Shown in pieces: positions 9,553 through 20,809 of a DNA stretch of 64,000 nt. Each line of letters starts with the position of its first letter. Positions within the stretch are counted from its first letter, which is position 1. Under the pieces are notes generated by a model. It was not told where the DNA came from and did no database searches. It saw nothing but the letters and a program-made list of their open reading frames with translations. A program made the position numbers and the translations under genes. The stretch is from Chitinophaga sp. E66 (GTDB lineage: Bacteria > Bacteroidota > Bacteroidia > Chitinophagales > Chitinophagaceae), in contig CP079103.1 of assembly GCA_019285755.1 (NCBI GenBank), forward strand, positions 6,109,001 through 6,173,000. Reading direction: 5' to 3'.

Positions 9553-12500
9553 ATGACTTATACACCGAACAACAAAATCAGGATAGTTACCGCTGCGGCC
9601 CTTTTCGACGGGCACGACGCGGCCATCAACATCATGCGCCGCATCATGCAGGGCACCGGCGCCGAAGTGATCCACTGGGCCACAACCGCTCCGCCGCGGA
9701 GATCGTAGACTGCGCTATCCAGGAAGATGCGCAGGGCATCGCGGTGACCTCTTACCAGGGCGGGCACATCGAGTTCTTCAAGTACATGTACGACCTGCTC
9801 AAAGAACAAGGATGCGGCCATATCCGCATCTTCGGCGGCGGCGGCGGCACCATCCTCCCCTCCGAGATCGAAGAACTGCATGCATACGGCATCGCGCGGA
9901 TTTATAGTCCGGACGATGGCCGAAAACTTGGCCTCGTGGGTATGATCGAAGACGTCATCAAACAATGCGACTACGAAACGGTGGAGAAAGGAAAATGGAA
10001 GCTGGATGCTTCCAAACTGAAACAGTTTGATTCCCCGAGATCGCAAAAGCTATCACCTATGCGGAGAACTTCGCGCTGAACGGTCAGCAGGAAGACCTTA
10101 AGATCATGGCCACCCGCAATGCGCCGGTGCTCGGTATAACGGGAACGGGCGGTGCGGGCAAGTCGAGCGTGACGGACGAACTGGTGCGCCGCTTCCTGCG
10201 GACTTACACCGATAAAACCATCGCGGTCATCTCCGTAGACCCTTCCAAGAAGAAAACCGGCGGCGCGCTGCTGGGCGACCGCATCCGGATGAATTCCATC
10301 CACCACCCCGCGCCTACATGCGCTCCTCGCCACCCGCGAAAGCGATAAGGCCATCAGCCTGCACATCCAGGAAGCGATCGATATCTGCAAAGCCGCGGCC
10401 TTCGATTTCATTATCCTGGAAACCTCCGGTATCGGCCAAAGCGATACCGCTATCGTGGACTATTGCGACGTAGCCCTCTATGTGATGACGCCGGAATACG
10501 GCGCGGCTTCCCAGCTGGAGAAGATCAACATGCTGGATTATGCCGACCTCATCGCCATCAACAAATTCGATAAAGCCGGCGCGCTCGATGCCCTGCACGA
10601 CGTGCGCAAACAATATAAACGCAACAACAACCTCTGGGACGCAAAAGACGAAGACCTGCCCGTGGTTGGTTCTATCGCGTCGCAATTCAACGACCCGGGC
10701 GTGAACCAGCTCTTCGGCCGGCTGATGCACCGCATTGCGGAGAAAACGGGCGTGCACTTCGGCGAAGACCGTCCCGATAAACCGGTGACGGCCACTTCCA
10801 CCAAGTCCTCATCATCCCTCCCGCCCGCGTCCGCTACCTGTCCGAGATCGCGACGGCCAACGGGGAATATAATGATTGGGTGAAGGACCAATGCGCCCTC
10901 GCCACACAGTGGTATCAGCTGGATGGCGTGCTGAAGACACCGGGGCTGAAACATGCGTCCGAGTTGGAGGAGATCAGCAAACAGGTGCAGGAGAAGATCG
11001 CGCCGGAATGTAAGGCGCTTATTACCGGGTGGCCGGCGCTGGTAGAGAAGTTCAAGGCGGATTATTACGCCTTCCAGGTGCGGGATAAAACCATCAACCT
11101 GCCCCTTTTCTCCGAAAGCCTTTCCCATTCGCGCATTCCGAAAGTATCGCTGCCGCAGTATAAAGACTGGGGCGATATCCTCCGCTGGCAGCTGACCGAA
11201 AACCTGCCGGGCGAGTTCCCTTACGCCGCGGGCGTATTCCCGTTAAAACGCGAAGGCGAAGATCCCACGAGGATGTTTGCCGGCGAGGGCGGGCCGGAGC
11301 GTACCAACAAAAGGTTCCACTATGTTTCTGTGGATCAGCCCGCCAAGCGCCTGTCTACCGCGTTCGACAGCGTAACGCTGTATGGCGAGGATCCCGCATA
11401 CCGTCCGGATATATACGGCAAGATCGGCAACAGCGGAGTGAGCATCGCCACGGTGGACGACGCCAAAAACTCTATTCCGGCTTTGACCTCTGCGATCCCA
11501 AGACCTCGGTATCCATGACCATCAATGGCCCCGCGCCGATCCTGCTGGCGTTCTTCATGAATGCAGCCATCGACCAGGAGTGCGAAAAGTACATCGTGAA
11601 GGAAGGACTGGAAGATAAGGTAGGAGCCATCATCAAAAAGAAATTCAAAGACCACCCGCTGCCCCGCTACAATGGCGATCTGCCGCATGGTAACAGCGGG
11701 CTGGGGCTAAGGCTGCTGGGCATTTCCGGAAGCGACGTGCTGGAGCCGGAAGTATATGCCAAAATAAAGGCTTATGCGCTAAGTACCGTACGCGGCACCG
11801 TGCAGGCGGATATCCTGAAAGAGGACCAGGCGCAGAATACCTGCATCTTCTCCACAGAATTTGCACTGAAGCTCATGGGCGACGTGCAGGAATATTTCAT
11901 CGGCGAGAAAGTGCGCAACTTCTATTCGGTGAGCATTTCTGGCTATCATATCGCTGAAGCGGGCGCCAATCCCATTACCCAGCTGGCGTTCACGCTGGCG
12001 AACGGCTTTACGTATGTTGAATACTACCTGAGCAGGGGATGAACATCGACGATTTTGCGCCGAACCTGTCTTTCTTCTTCAGCAACGGCATGGATCCGGA
12101 ATATGCCGTGATCGGCCGCGTGGCGCGCCGTATCTGGGCCAAGGCCATCAAGTATAAGTATAAAGGCAACGACCGTTCGCAGAAGCTGAAATATCATATC
12201 CAGACATCGGGCCGCAGCCTGCACGCCCAGGAGATCGACTTCAACGATATCCGTACCACCCTGCAAGCGCTCTATGCCATCTACGACAATTGCAATTCCC
12301 TTCATACCAACGCCTACGACGAGGCCATTACTACCCCTACGGAGGAAAGTGTGCGCCGTGCCATGGCGATCCAGCTGATCATCAACCGGGAGCTGGGAAC
12401 GGCGAAAAACGAGAACCCTGTGCAGGGCAGCTTCTTCATCGAAGAACTGACCGATCTCGTAGAGGAAGCCGTGTTAGCGGAGTTCAACCGCATCACCGAG

Positions 12501-12890
12501 CGCGGCGGCGTATTGGGCGCGATGGAAAGGATGTATCAGCGCAACAAGATCCAGGAAGAAAGCCTGTATTACGAATCGCTGAAACACTCCGGCGAGTTCC
12601 CAATCATCGGGGTGAACACCTTCCTCAACAAAAACGGCTCTCCCACCATCATCCCGGCGGAAGTGATCCGTTCCACCACGGAAGAGAAGGAATTCCAGAT
12701 CACCACGCTCAACACATTCCAGGAAAGGCACTCGGCCGACAGCGACGCGCAGCTGAAGAAGCTGCAGGAAGTGGCGGTGCAGAACGGCAACCTGTTTGAG
12801 CAACTGATGGAAACGGTAAAATATTGCAGCCTCGGGCAGATCACCCATGCCCTTTATGAAGTGGGCGGGCAGTACCGGAGGAATATGTAA
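9553..12890 (+). CDS. icmF: Fused isobutyryl-CoA mutase IcmF (B12 domain, G-protein chaperone, mutase)
   Basis: Adenosylcobalamin-dependent interconversion of isobutyryl-CoA and n-butyryl-CoA, with the MeaI-type GTPase chaperone built in. In order: the B12-binding Rossmann domain (DGHDAAINIM, VTSYQGG, FGGGGGTI), a P-loop GTPase (ITGTGGAGKSSV, NKFD) and the large TIM-barrel mutase domain (TRMFAGEGG, RLSTAFDSVTLYGEDP). The residues that separate IcmF from methylmalonyl-CoA mutase are visible: Phe in RMFAG and Gln in EDQAQNT, where MCM has Tyr and Arg. About 1,113 residues, as expected. Frames break near 9685, 10035, 10310, 10805, 11475 and 12038. The ATG at 9553 is chosen; 9430 is in frame but adds an unlikely leader. 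Confidence 0.92.
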
Positions 12891-12914
12891 TCTGATATTT
12901 CAGACCGAATATTG

Positions 12915-12944
12915 ACCGGACGGGAGCTCCCGTCCGGTTTTTTT
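12915..12944 (+). terminator. Intrinsic terminator of icmF
   Basis: A 24-base perfect palindrome (12915-12938; left half ACCGGACGGGAG) is followed by seven T. It lies 25 bases after the stop. Confidence 0.9.
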
Positions 12945-12968
12945 ATGGGGATTCATTAATTTCAACCC

Positions 12969-14747
12969 ATGCATACTGCGCAGACTTATCAAGCACGTAT
13001 AGACGATTACCGTCATCTTTTGAATGTCACCGAAAGTAAGTTGCGGCGCCTGGGCCTGGTTCGCCTGGCCTGTTTCCTGGCAATCGCCTGGTTCGGGTAT
13101 AAATATTTTTCTGCCGGTTTCCAGGTGGCCTGGCTGGCTGCAGCCGGCGCAATGATCGCTGGTTTCGTGGCATCATTGGTGCAATACCAGCGGGCAAAGG
13201 ATAAGCAGGCCCTGTACAGTGCGCTGCTTTCTTTAAACGAAAAAGAACTGAAACTGGTGACAGGCGGCGGTGCGGATTTCGAGGACGGCGAAGCCTTCAT
13301 CGACGATCAGCATGACTTCTCCGGCGACCTGGACGTGTTTGGTCCGTCTTCCCTTTACCAGCACATGAACCGGACCGGCACGCTCACCGGGCGGGACCGG
13401 TTGGCGGCGTGGCTGCGGTCGCCTTTGCAGTTGGCCGATGAAATACAGGAAATGCAGGCGGCGGTGAAGGAATTGAGCCCGCGCATCGGGTTTCGCCAGG
13501 ACTTCACGGCACACGCGCAACTGGCCAACGAAACCCCGCAGGACATGCGGGAGATCCGGCTGTGGAAGTCTGCTCCCATGGAGTTTTTGCACCGGAAAGG
13601 ATTGCTGATTACCGCATATGTGATGCCCGTAGTGGTGTTGGGCGGTATATTATATTATGCAGTGACCGGGGTGTTTATCTGGATGTTGCTGGCGCTATTC
13701 GTGAACTGGGGATCTTGCTGCTGAACGTTAAGAAAGTGAACATGCAGCATGTGCTGCTGTCGAATAAGGAAAAGGTGCTGGCTAAATTTGCCGCCTTGCT
13801 GAAGATGATCGGCTCGGAAAACTGGAAAGGAGTTCCCTGGCTGGAAGCGCGGAAGCGCACGGCGGCGCAGGCTGACCGGTCGCTCCATGCCCTTGCGCGC
13901 GTGAGCAACCTGTTAGACCAGCGGATGAACCTGCTGGTGGGCGTGGTACTGAACTCGCTCATGTTATATGACATTCACTGCATCTTCAAACTGGAGCGTT
14001 GGAAGGATACGCATCGGGGGATATGGACGAATGGCTGGAGGCGATAGCACTGATGGAAACAGCCAATAGCCTCGCTACGTTTGCTTTCAACCATCCGGAA
14101 TATATATTTCCTGAAGTGGGCGGTGAGATGAGTGGAACGGGCGGTGAAGGGATAGGCCATCCCCTGATACCGGAAAACGAATGTGTAAAGAACGACTGGA
14201 AAATCGACGGGCAGGAACAATGTCATATCGTTACAGGTTCGAACATGAGTGGTAAAAGTACCTTCCTGCGAAGTGTGGGGTAAACTGGCTGCTGGCCATG
14301 GCGGGTGCGCCGGTATGCGCGTCGCGGTTCCGCTGCCATCCTGTAAGGATCATGACTTCTATGCGTATCAAGGATTCCATTGCGCGGCATACCTCTTATT
14401 TCCAGGCGGAGCTGCAGCGGCTCCAGCGGATCATCGGGGTATTGAAAAGCGGGGAGGAAGTATTCATTATCCTGGACGAAATACTGAAAGGCACCAATTC
14501 CGAAGATAAGCTGACGGGTTCGCGGGAACTGGTGAAGCATTTCCTGCAGTACCGCTGCGCGGGGATGATCGCCACGCACGACCTGGAACTGGGGGCGCTG
14601 GAAACGGAGTGCCCGGGCAAGGTGCGGAACTATTGTTTCGAGAGCAGCCTGGAGAACGGAACGCTGCATTTTGATTATACGATGCGGCCGGGGATCGCAC
14701 GGAATAAGAACGCTACTTTCCTCATGCGGCAGATGGGAATCATATAA
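12969..14747 (+). CDS. Membrane-associated MutS-family ATPase
   Basis: The C-terminal third is a MutS domain V ATPase: Walker A TGSNMSGKSTFLRSVG, Walker B VFIILDEILKGTNSEDK and the His switch IATHDLELG. The N-terminal mismatch-binding domain of MutS1 is absent. Instead there are two hydrophobic hairpins, about residues 29-70 (LVRLACFLAIAWFGYKYF, AWLAAAGAMIAGFVASLV) and 205-255 (LITAYVMPVVVLGGILYYAV, FIWMLLALFVNWGILLL), so the protein is probably membrane-bound. About 593 residues. Relatives in Bacteroidota are usually labelled MutS, but a role in mismatch repair is not shown by the sequence. Frames break near 13725, 14010 and 14285. Confidence 0.85.
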
Positions 14748-14759
14748 TAATTTGCATTG

Positions 14760-14796
14760 TACTAATAAAGTTAGTATTTTAGCTAAAATTATTAGT
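14760..14796. promoter_or_regulatory. Cluster of overlapping palindromes upstream of the radical SAM gene
   Basis: Three inverted repeats overlap in 37 bases: TACTAA/TTAGTA (14760-14765 with 14771-14776), the perfect palindrome ATTTTAGCTAAAAT (14776-14789), and ACTAATAA/TTATTAGT (14761-14768 with 14789-14796). The cluster lies between the MutS-like stop and the ATG at 14801. It could be an operator for the next gene; there is no T-run typical of a terminator. Confidence 0.45.
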
Positions 14797-14800
14797 GTAT

Positions 14801-15878
14801 ATGACGCTCCCGTTCAGTGATACACCCGAATCATTCCCATACTATAAAGGCCGCGGCGCCCAGGTGAACCCAAAGAACAAGTACCTGGCGGCCGAGTACG
14901 CGCAGGAGCATCCCGAAGGCATCGATGAATGGTGGCAGGCGGATGTTCCGACACAGATCTTCGAAGAAAACGCTAAAACCCTCGTTAACAAGGTGGATAG
15001 CCCGGATGTAGGGATGTGGTATTCCATGAACCCTTACCAGGGCTGTGAACATGGCTGTATCTATTGCTATGCCCGGAACTCCCATCAATACTGGGGCTTT
15101 AGCGCCGGGTTGGATTTTGAGCGGAAGATCGTTGCAAAGACCAATGCGCCGGAGTTGCTCCGGAAATTTCTCAATAATAAGAACTGGATACCAGGCCGGT
15201 GTCCCTGTCCGGGAATACGGACTGTTATCAGCCATTGGAAAGGAAAATGTGGCTGACGCGGCAGTGCCTGGAGGTGGCCTGGGAGTATCGCCAGCCGGTG
15301 GGGATCATCACGAAAAATGCCCTGGTGCTGCGGGATAAGTATATCCTGCAAAAGATGGCCGAACACCAGTTGATTTGTGTATGTGAGCCTGACGACCTTG
15401 CAGGAAGACCTGCGGCAAAAATGGAGCCCCGCACGGCCACGGCTGCGCAGCGCCTGAAGGTGATCCGGGAATTGTCGGAGCTGGGAGTTCCGGTGGGTGT
15501 GATGACCGCCCCGATAATCCCCGGACTGAACGACCATGAAATCCCCGGCTGCTGGAACAGGCCGCGGAGAATGGGGCGAAATATGCCGGGTATACCGTCG
15601 TACGCCTCAACGATGCCGTAAAAATCATTTTCCAGGACTGGCTCCAAAAAAATTTCCCCGACCGCCACGATAAAGTATGGCATATGATCGAAAGCCTCCA
15701 CGGCGGGGAGGTTAACGATAGCCAGTTTGGCCGCCGCATGCGGGGAGACGGGAATATCGCTGATATCATCCGGCAGCAGTTCAGGATACAAACCAAACGC
15801 CTGGGTATGAACCAGGATAAGTTCGAGTTTAATACCAGCTTGTTTGCCAGGCCAACGAACCAGTTGAAGTTGTTTTAG
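14801..15878 (+). CDS. PA0069-family radical SAM protein (SplB-like)
   Basis: The [4Fe-4S]-binding cysteines appear as CEHGCIYCYAR (Cx3Cx2C), preceded by MNPYQGCEHGC, the signature of the SplB-related PA0069 family. Other landmarks are SLSGNTDCYQPLE, ITKNALVLRD, PRTATAAQRL and APIIPGLNDHEIP. The family's substrate is not established; distant relatives repair spore photoproduct. About 360 residues. Frames break near 15200, 15395 and 15545. The ATG at 14801 is preferred to the GTG at 14795. Confidence 0.85.
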
Positions 15879-16160
15879 GGATACTGTTGGTAGATAATAA
15901 AATGTTGGTGGATAAATTCCTATCGCGTAAAAGAGTTTGTGGTGTGGTTATCCTTGTAAATCTAAAGTTGAATGTTAGAAATGCAGGGACGGAGGTTCGA
16001 TTCCATTGAAAACACCAATTGATTAGATTCAAGCCTGTCTGGAATTGATATTATTTTAACAAAGTATAGTCGGGAAGAATAGCGGAATGTGCAATGCGGT
16101 TGAGGGATTAATATATAGATAATTTTACTATCTTTAATCCCCTTATACCTTTGGAAAATT
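15879..16160. other. Intergenic region upstream of the DUF3857 pair
   Basis: No gene is seen. TACCTTTG at 16146-16153 matches the Bacteroidota -7 element but is only 8 bases from the ATG, and TATCTTTA at 16129-16136 is a poorer but better-placed match. A near-direct repeat (GTTGGTAGATAA and GTTGGTGGATAA) lies at the left end. Confidence 0.3.
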
Positions 16161-18065
16161 ATGCGAACCGCACTTACTGCCCTGTGCCTCAGTAGTTTGT
16201 TATACTGTTGCGTGCCCATGACCACGCATGCCCGCGCCATTGTCTCCGAAAATAAAACCCGGGCCGATGAGCATGCCAACTTCGTGATCCGTGAGCGGAA
16301 AGAACGGTACGAATTCATCCGGGGCGATAAACAAAACCCTGTCTGGGTAAAAGAAACCTCCGGCACCACATACAGTTGCAACGAATTCCGCGCATCCATC
16401 CCCATCGTTACCACCTACAATGACTATAGCCGCGTAGAGGAAGTGAAAGCATGGGTAGACGGAGATCGCATCAAAGTGAAGCCGGAACACCGCTACTACG
16501 CCATTGAAGACATCTTTTATGCAGATGCCCGGCTCTGTGGCTTCATGCTCCCCTTCAAAAAGAAAGGAACAGACAGTCGCACCGAAATCGAAAAGATCAC
16601 CATAGACCCCGATATTTCAATTCCATCTACTTCCGGAAGAATACTTCACCGAATCCAAAGAAATCACCATCGTAGTGCCCAGATGGATGAAGACGGAAAT
16701 ACGGGAAATGAATTTTGAAGGACGAGGTATCAAAGTCGACAAAACCTTCGACAGTAAACGGGACGCAGACATCTATACATACATCGCCACCGGACTAGAG
16801 CCCGTCAAAAGCGAATCCGGCGCACCGGGCCCCAGCTATCTATACCCCCACTTGCTCGTCTTCAGCCACAGTGCACAGTCGCCCGAGGGGGCAGCCACTT
16901 ACTTCGGCAACCTTCAGAACCTCTACGCCTGGTACTATCGTCTCGTTTCGGAGGTCGCCAACGACCGCAATGCCGTAAAATCCACCGCCACAGCGATCGT
17001 TAAGGATAAGGTTTCCGACCTCGACAAGATTAAAGCTATCTATACCTGGATGCAGGAAAACATCCGGTATATCGCATTCGAAAACGGCATTGCGGGCTTT
17101 AAACCTGCCACAGCGCAGGATGTACTGGCAAAAAAGTACGGCGACTGCAAAGGGATGGCTAACCTCACCCGGGAAATGCTGGCATCACTTGGGTACGATG
17201 CCCGCCTATGCTGGATCGGCACACGCCATATCGCATACGATTACTCACTTCCCACCCTGGCGGTAGATAACCATATGATCTGCGCGGTGAACCTGGGAGA
17301 AAAGACGTATTTCCTAGATGCTACGGAAACTTACATCGGTTTCGATCAGTATGCAGAGCGCATTCAGGGGCGGCAGGTGCTGATCGAAAACGGCGACAAA
17401 TACCTGCTCTCCCGTATCCCGGAACGCACCTTCGAACAGAACAAACAAGTAGAAAAACGGGCCCTTCGCATCGATGGGAATCATCTCACCGGTAAATCTT
17501 CCCACCAAATGACGGGCGAGTGCACAGAGCACGTGCTGTCCAGCGTTCACCAGATCCGGAAAACGAAACTCGACGAAGCCCTGCAGCAATATCTTTCCAA
17601 AGAAAACAGTCAATACCGCATTGCCAATATGCGGACTTCCGATCTGCACGACTGGAACACCAACCTGGTGATCGATTACGATTTGACGCACAATGATGCC
17701 GTGAGCGCCTTTGGCGACGAGATCTACATCGAGCTGGACTTCCGTAAGGAGATGGATTACGCAGACATTGATTCTTCGCGCACGCACGATCTTTGGCTGC
17801 CCTATAAACGGGCCTGGTGCAGGAAACGGTGCTCGACCTTCCGCAGGGTTTCAAAGTGAAATCGCTTCCGCCGGCCCTTCATGTGGATCAGGCTAAGTAT
17901 GCATTCAAAGCAGGGTATGAACAGAAAAACGGACAAGTGGTTTACCGGAAAGAGATCATCATCCGGGATACCCGCCTGCAACGCAAAGACTTCGCCGAAT
18001 GGAACGCCGACATCAAAAAGCTTCGGCAATTCTATCTTGAACAAATATCATTTTCAAAAAAATAA
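16161..18065 (+). CDS. Secreted DUF3857 / transglutaminase-like protein, catalytic triad present
   Basis: A signal peptide (about residues 1-25, ending THARA) precedes a DUF3857 beta domain and a transglutaminase core. Candidate catalytic residues are Cys in KKYGDCKGMANL, His in AVDNHMICAV and Asp in TYFLDATETY. A C-terminal beta domain follows. About 635 residues, normal for this Bacteroidota family, which acts in the periplasm or at the cell surface on unknown peptides or isopeptides. Frames break near 16615 and 17815. Only six bases separate it from the next gene, so they form an operon of two related proteins. Confidence 0.85.
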
Positions 18066-18071
18066 TAACCG

Positions 18072-20284
18072 ATGAGGACAACCATTGCTATCATTATCTG
18101 CCTGTTGCTGTTCATCACCGGGATGGTGGCTCAGGAGCGCAAGCCGGAGGCCTGGGACGTGCGGGCGGAAGAGAAGTATAAAAAACGCCAGGAGGAGGTG
18201 AAGGAGGAAGTATGGAATATCAAGCAGGCGGGATTTCGCAACCGTACGGTGCCGCCGGAATACGCAAAGGAATCCGCCGTGGTCCTGGCCAGGTACGTAG
18301 ACCTCGTAACGCCGGAGAAGGCAGTGAAGCTTTTCCGCACTGAGCGCAATCTCGTAGCCATTAATGACAAGGCGGCGCTGGAGCAATATTCGGGGTTCGA
18401 ATTCAGGCAATATGAGAATATCGTGGACCACGGAGGGTTGGAGCCCTTCCATAAAAACATAAAGTAATTTACATCGGGGTCCGGATATATAAGAAGGACG
18501 GCACGATGAAGGAAATTTACGGTGATGAAGCCGTGGTGACGGATTTAGACCGCAAGCACCATAAAACCCGAAAGCTGGCGATTCCCGATCTGCAGGTTGG
18601 AGACTTCGTAGATTATTTTATCCGTGAAGAAGGATACGTAAACTATGCCAATCGTTTTACCCGGGAGCTGTTCGTATTCGGAGAAGAAGAGCCTGTGCTG
18701 GAATATGCCATTCATATCGGGGCATTCAATGAATGGTTTGCGCTGGAGTACCGTTCTATGAACGGCGCGCCCAACTTCAAAGAACGGTATGACGATCATA
18801 TGATCCACATGGACATGCTGGTGCGCAATATCCCGCCCCAGCCAGTTAACCTCTGGATGAACCCCTTCCGGCAGCTGCCGATCGTGCGGGTACACCTGCG
18901 CCCGGGCGCCCGGAATGAAAAAGCAGGCAGGAGGAAAGAAGGGATGATCTATGCCAACCCCAATCCAACCAAGATCCGGGACGAAGCCGTGATGGAGATG
19001 GCCACAAGACGTAATGACTGGGTGCCGGCTACATTGGTCTCTTTCCAGGAAGTGAAGCAGCGGGTAAACGCCTTTAAAAGGAGCGCCCCAATGCCACGGA
19101 GGCGGAGTTGGCGGAATACATTTATAACATCGTACGGTTCGTGGCAGTATACCAGGTGCTCCTACAGATCCGATCGTCGTGGATCAGCGCCGGAATTTTA
19201 CCTCGCTGCGCGAGCAAAGTTTTCTACTATATGTTTACGCCGTTCTGAATAAATATGATATTCCGGCGGAGTTCGTGTTCTCTACGGAGAAGAATGGTCC
19301 GGCGTTGTCGGAAGTATTCGATAGCGACGATTTCCGGGTAATGATCCGTACTAGCGGCAAGCAGCCGCTTTATATGAGCGCCGATGGCATCTTCGCGACC
19401 ACCAGTCATGTTCCGACGGATTTCGAGGGCAAAAAACATCCCTGCTGCTTGCAGGGCAAAATCATCCTACGGGCTATTGGGAAGTGCCGGAGAGCGGGGC
19501 CTTGCAGAACCGACAGGCGGAGCGTATGAAGATCGGCTTCGCGAAGGATAATCTTCAGCAATTGCAGATCGACCGGGAGACCACCGTTACAGGGCATTTC
19601 CGGAAACGGTCGCAACAACAGCTTTTCCTTTTTGAAGATTACTATAATGAAGAACGGAAGCTGCTGGGGATTGAGACCTCGTTTATGGAAGACTTCCAGA
19701 AAGGCCGCAATACCCGCGGGCTGTATGATGAATACCGCAACGCCTTCGGCAAAGCCCGCCGGGAATTGAGGGACAATTACCTGGAAGAGCTGAAAGGCCA
19801 GTTCGAAGACGCCACCATCACCCTTGATACCTTCGGCATACGCCGGTTCGGATTGCGCACGGCGCAGCCGGAGCTGGTGTATGATACGAAGTTCTCGCTG
19901 GATGGTTTCGTAAAAAGGCCGGTCCTAACTACATCCTGGACGCAGGGAGGATCATCGGGGGCAGATGTCAGTAAAGCCCTCCCAGCGTACGCGTACGGCG
20001 GATATTTTTATGTCTTTCGCCCGTTCGTTCTCCTATGATATTGAAGTGGCGATCCCGGACGGATATGTGGCCGAGGGCGTGGAGAAATTATCGCGGCAGG
20101 TTGATAACGAATGCGGGAGCTTTATCGTGAAAGCGGAGCAAAAGACGGAAAGCTGCAGTTGCAGATCACCAAATCGTATAAAGTAGGGCATGCTCCGGCT
20201 GCGAAATGGCCGCTGCTGCTGGAAATGATCGATGCCGCCGAGGCCTTCCGGGACCAGAAAGTCTTATTCAGAAAAGCAGGATGA
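18072..20284 (+). CDS. DUF3857 / transglutaminase-like protein lacking the catalytic cysteine
   Basis: A signal peptide (IAIIICLLLFITGMVAQ) precedes a DUF3857 domain (VIYIGVRIYKKDGTMKEIYG, LAIPDLQVGDFVDYFIREEG) and a transglutaminase-like domain. Where active relatives have GDCKD, this protein reads NFTSLREQSFLLYVYAVLNK, with no cysteine, so it is probably non-catalytic. It may partner its upstream neighbour. About 738 residues. Frames break near 18468, 19085, 19165, 19435, 19930 and 20145. The end (QKVLFRKAG, TGA at 20282) is inferred by joining the last frame. Confidence 0.78.
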
Positions 20285-20326
20285 CGAAAAAATATTTCGT
20301 TGGAAACAATTATTTAATAAAAAATA

Positions 20327-20373
20327 TTGCACAAGGAAAAAAATAATTTTCTATCTTTGTTTACGTAAACAAA
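20327..20373 (+). promoter_or_regulatory. Promoter with an 18-base palindromic operator over the -7 element
   Basis: TTG at 20327-20329 and TATCTTTG at 20352-20359 match the Bacteroidota -33/-7 pattern with a spacer of 22 bases. The perfect palindrome TTTGTTTACGTAAACAAA (20356-20373) overlaps the end of the -7 element and the likely transcription start. A dimeric repressor bound there would block initiation. This is the best promoter match I found in the window. Confidence 0.7.
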
Positions 20374-20385
20374 CGCTAAATAACA

Positions 20386-20475
20386 ATGTCACGCAATTGT
20401 ACATATAAGATGAAGGTCGCAAAACGCATGCAGAAGCAGGCGGGTGGCCATATGCGGGCAGGTTATAGCAGGTAA
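20386..20475 (+). CDS. Possible 29-residue basic small protein or leader ORF
   Basis: ATG at 20386, 27 bases after the -7 element, opens a frame of 29 residues that is rich in Lys, Arg and Met (MKVAKRMQKQAGGHMRAGYS). A terminator follows at 20511. It could be a small protein, a leader peptide, or chance coding inside a regulated small RNA. The good promoter is the only support. Confidence 0.35.
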   Translation: MSRNCTYKMKVAKRMQKQAGGHMRAGYSR

Positions 20476-20510
20476 CAAAACAGAAAGTTATCCGAAAGAT
20501 ATAACAGAAG

Positions 20511-20540
20511 GGTCCCGCAGAAAATGCGGGACCTTTTTTT
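20511..20540 (+). terminator. Strong intrinsic terminator ending a short transcript
   Basis: GGTCCCGCA (20511-20519) pairs with TGCGGGACC (20525-20533) around GAAAA, followed by seven T. With the promoter at 20327-20359 it defines a transcript of about 170 bases. Confidence 0.88.
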
Positions 20541-20549
20541 ATCGTGCTG

Positions 20550-20654
20550 ATGGACATACAACTGAACAAAACAATCGCGCAAGTGCGACGCATGGCAAAG
20601 GCGTCAGGGGAGTGCTTTTTATGGCACAGTCCTGGAGGGACCGGTATGTATTGA
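20550..20654 (+). CDS. Possible 34-residue small ORF
   Basis: A short frame starting MDIQLNKTIAQVRRMAKASG lies directly after the first terminator and is followed by a GC-rich hairpin at 20686. Coding support is weak and no promoter of its own was recognised. It may belong to read-through RNA leading to the DinB-rtcB genes. Confidence 0.25.
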   Translation: MDIQLNKTIAQVRRMAKASGECFLWHSPGGTGMY

Positions 20655-20685
20655 TGTAACCGTAATATTTACGTACGTTATATAT

Positions 20686-20717
20686 AGCCCGGTCCGCCGC
20701 CCAAAGCCGACCGGGCT
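20686..20717 (+). terminator. GC-rich hairpin in the leader of the DinB-rtcB unit
   Basis: AGCCCGGTC (20686-20694) pairs with GACCGGGCT (20709-20717), a nine-base-pair stem with a 14-base loop, followed only by TATTATTT. A weak terminator or an RNA structural element is possible. Confidence 0.5.
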
Positions 20718-20809
20718 TATTATTTAAGCCCCGGAAACGGAAAAATGAACACGTATATAACCAGGTAAGTGCTTTTGTGAAAAAGTGATTTGCCCCAAAA
20801 CGAGACCCA

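Noticed and set aside
15975..16012. tRNA/tmRNA-like 3' end (GGTTCGATTCC followed later by CACCA)
   Set aside because: The T stem pairs poorly and no matching acceptor strand or anticodon arm lies upstream, so neither a tRNA nor tmRNA can be drawn. A decayed attachment site cannot be excluded but has no other support.
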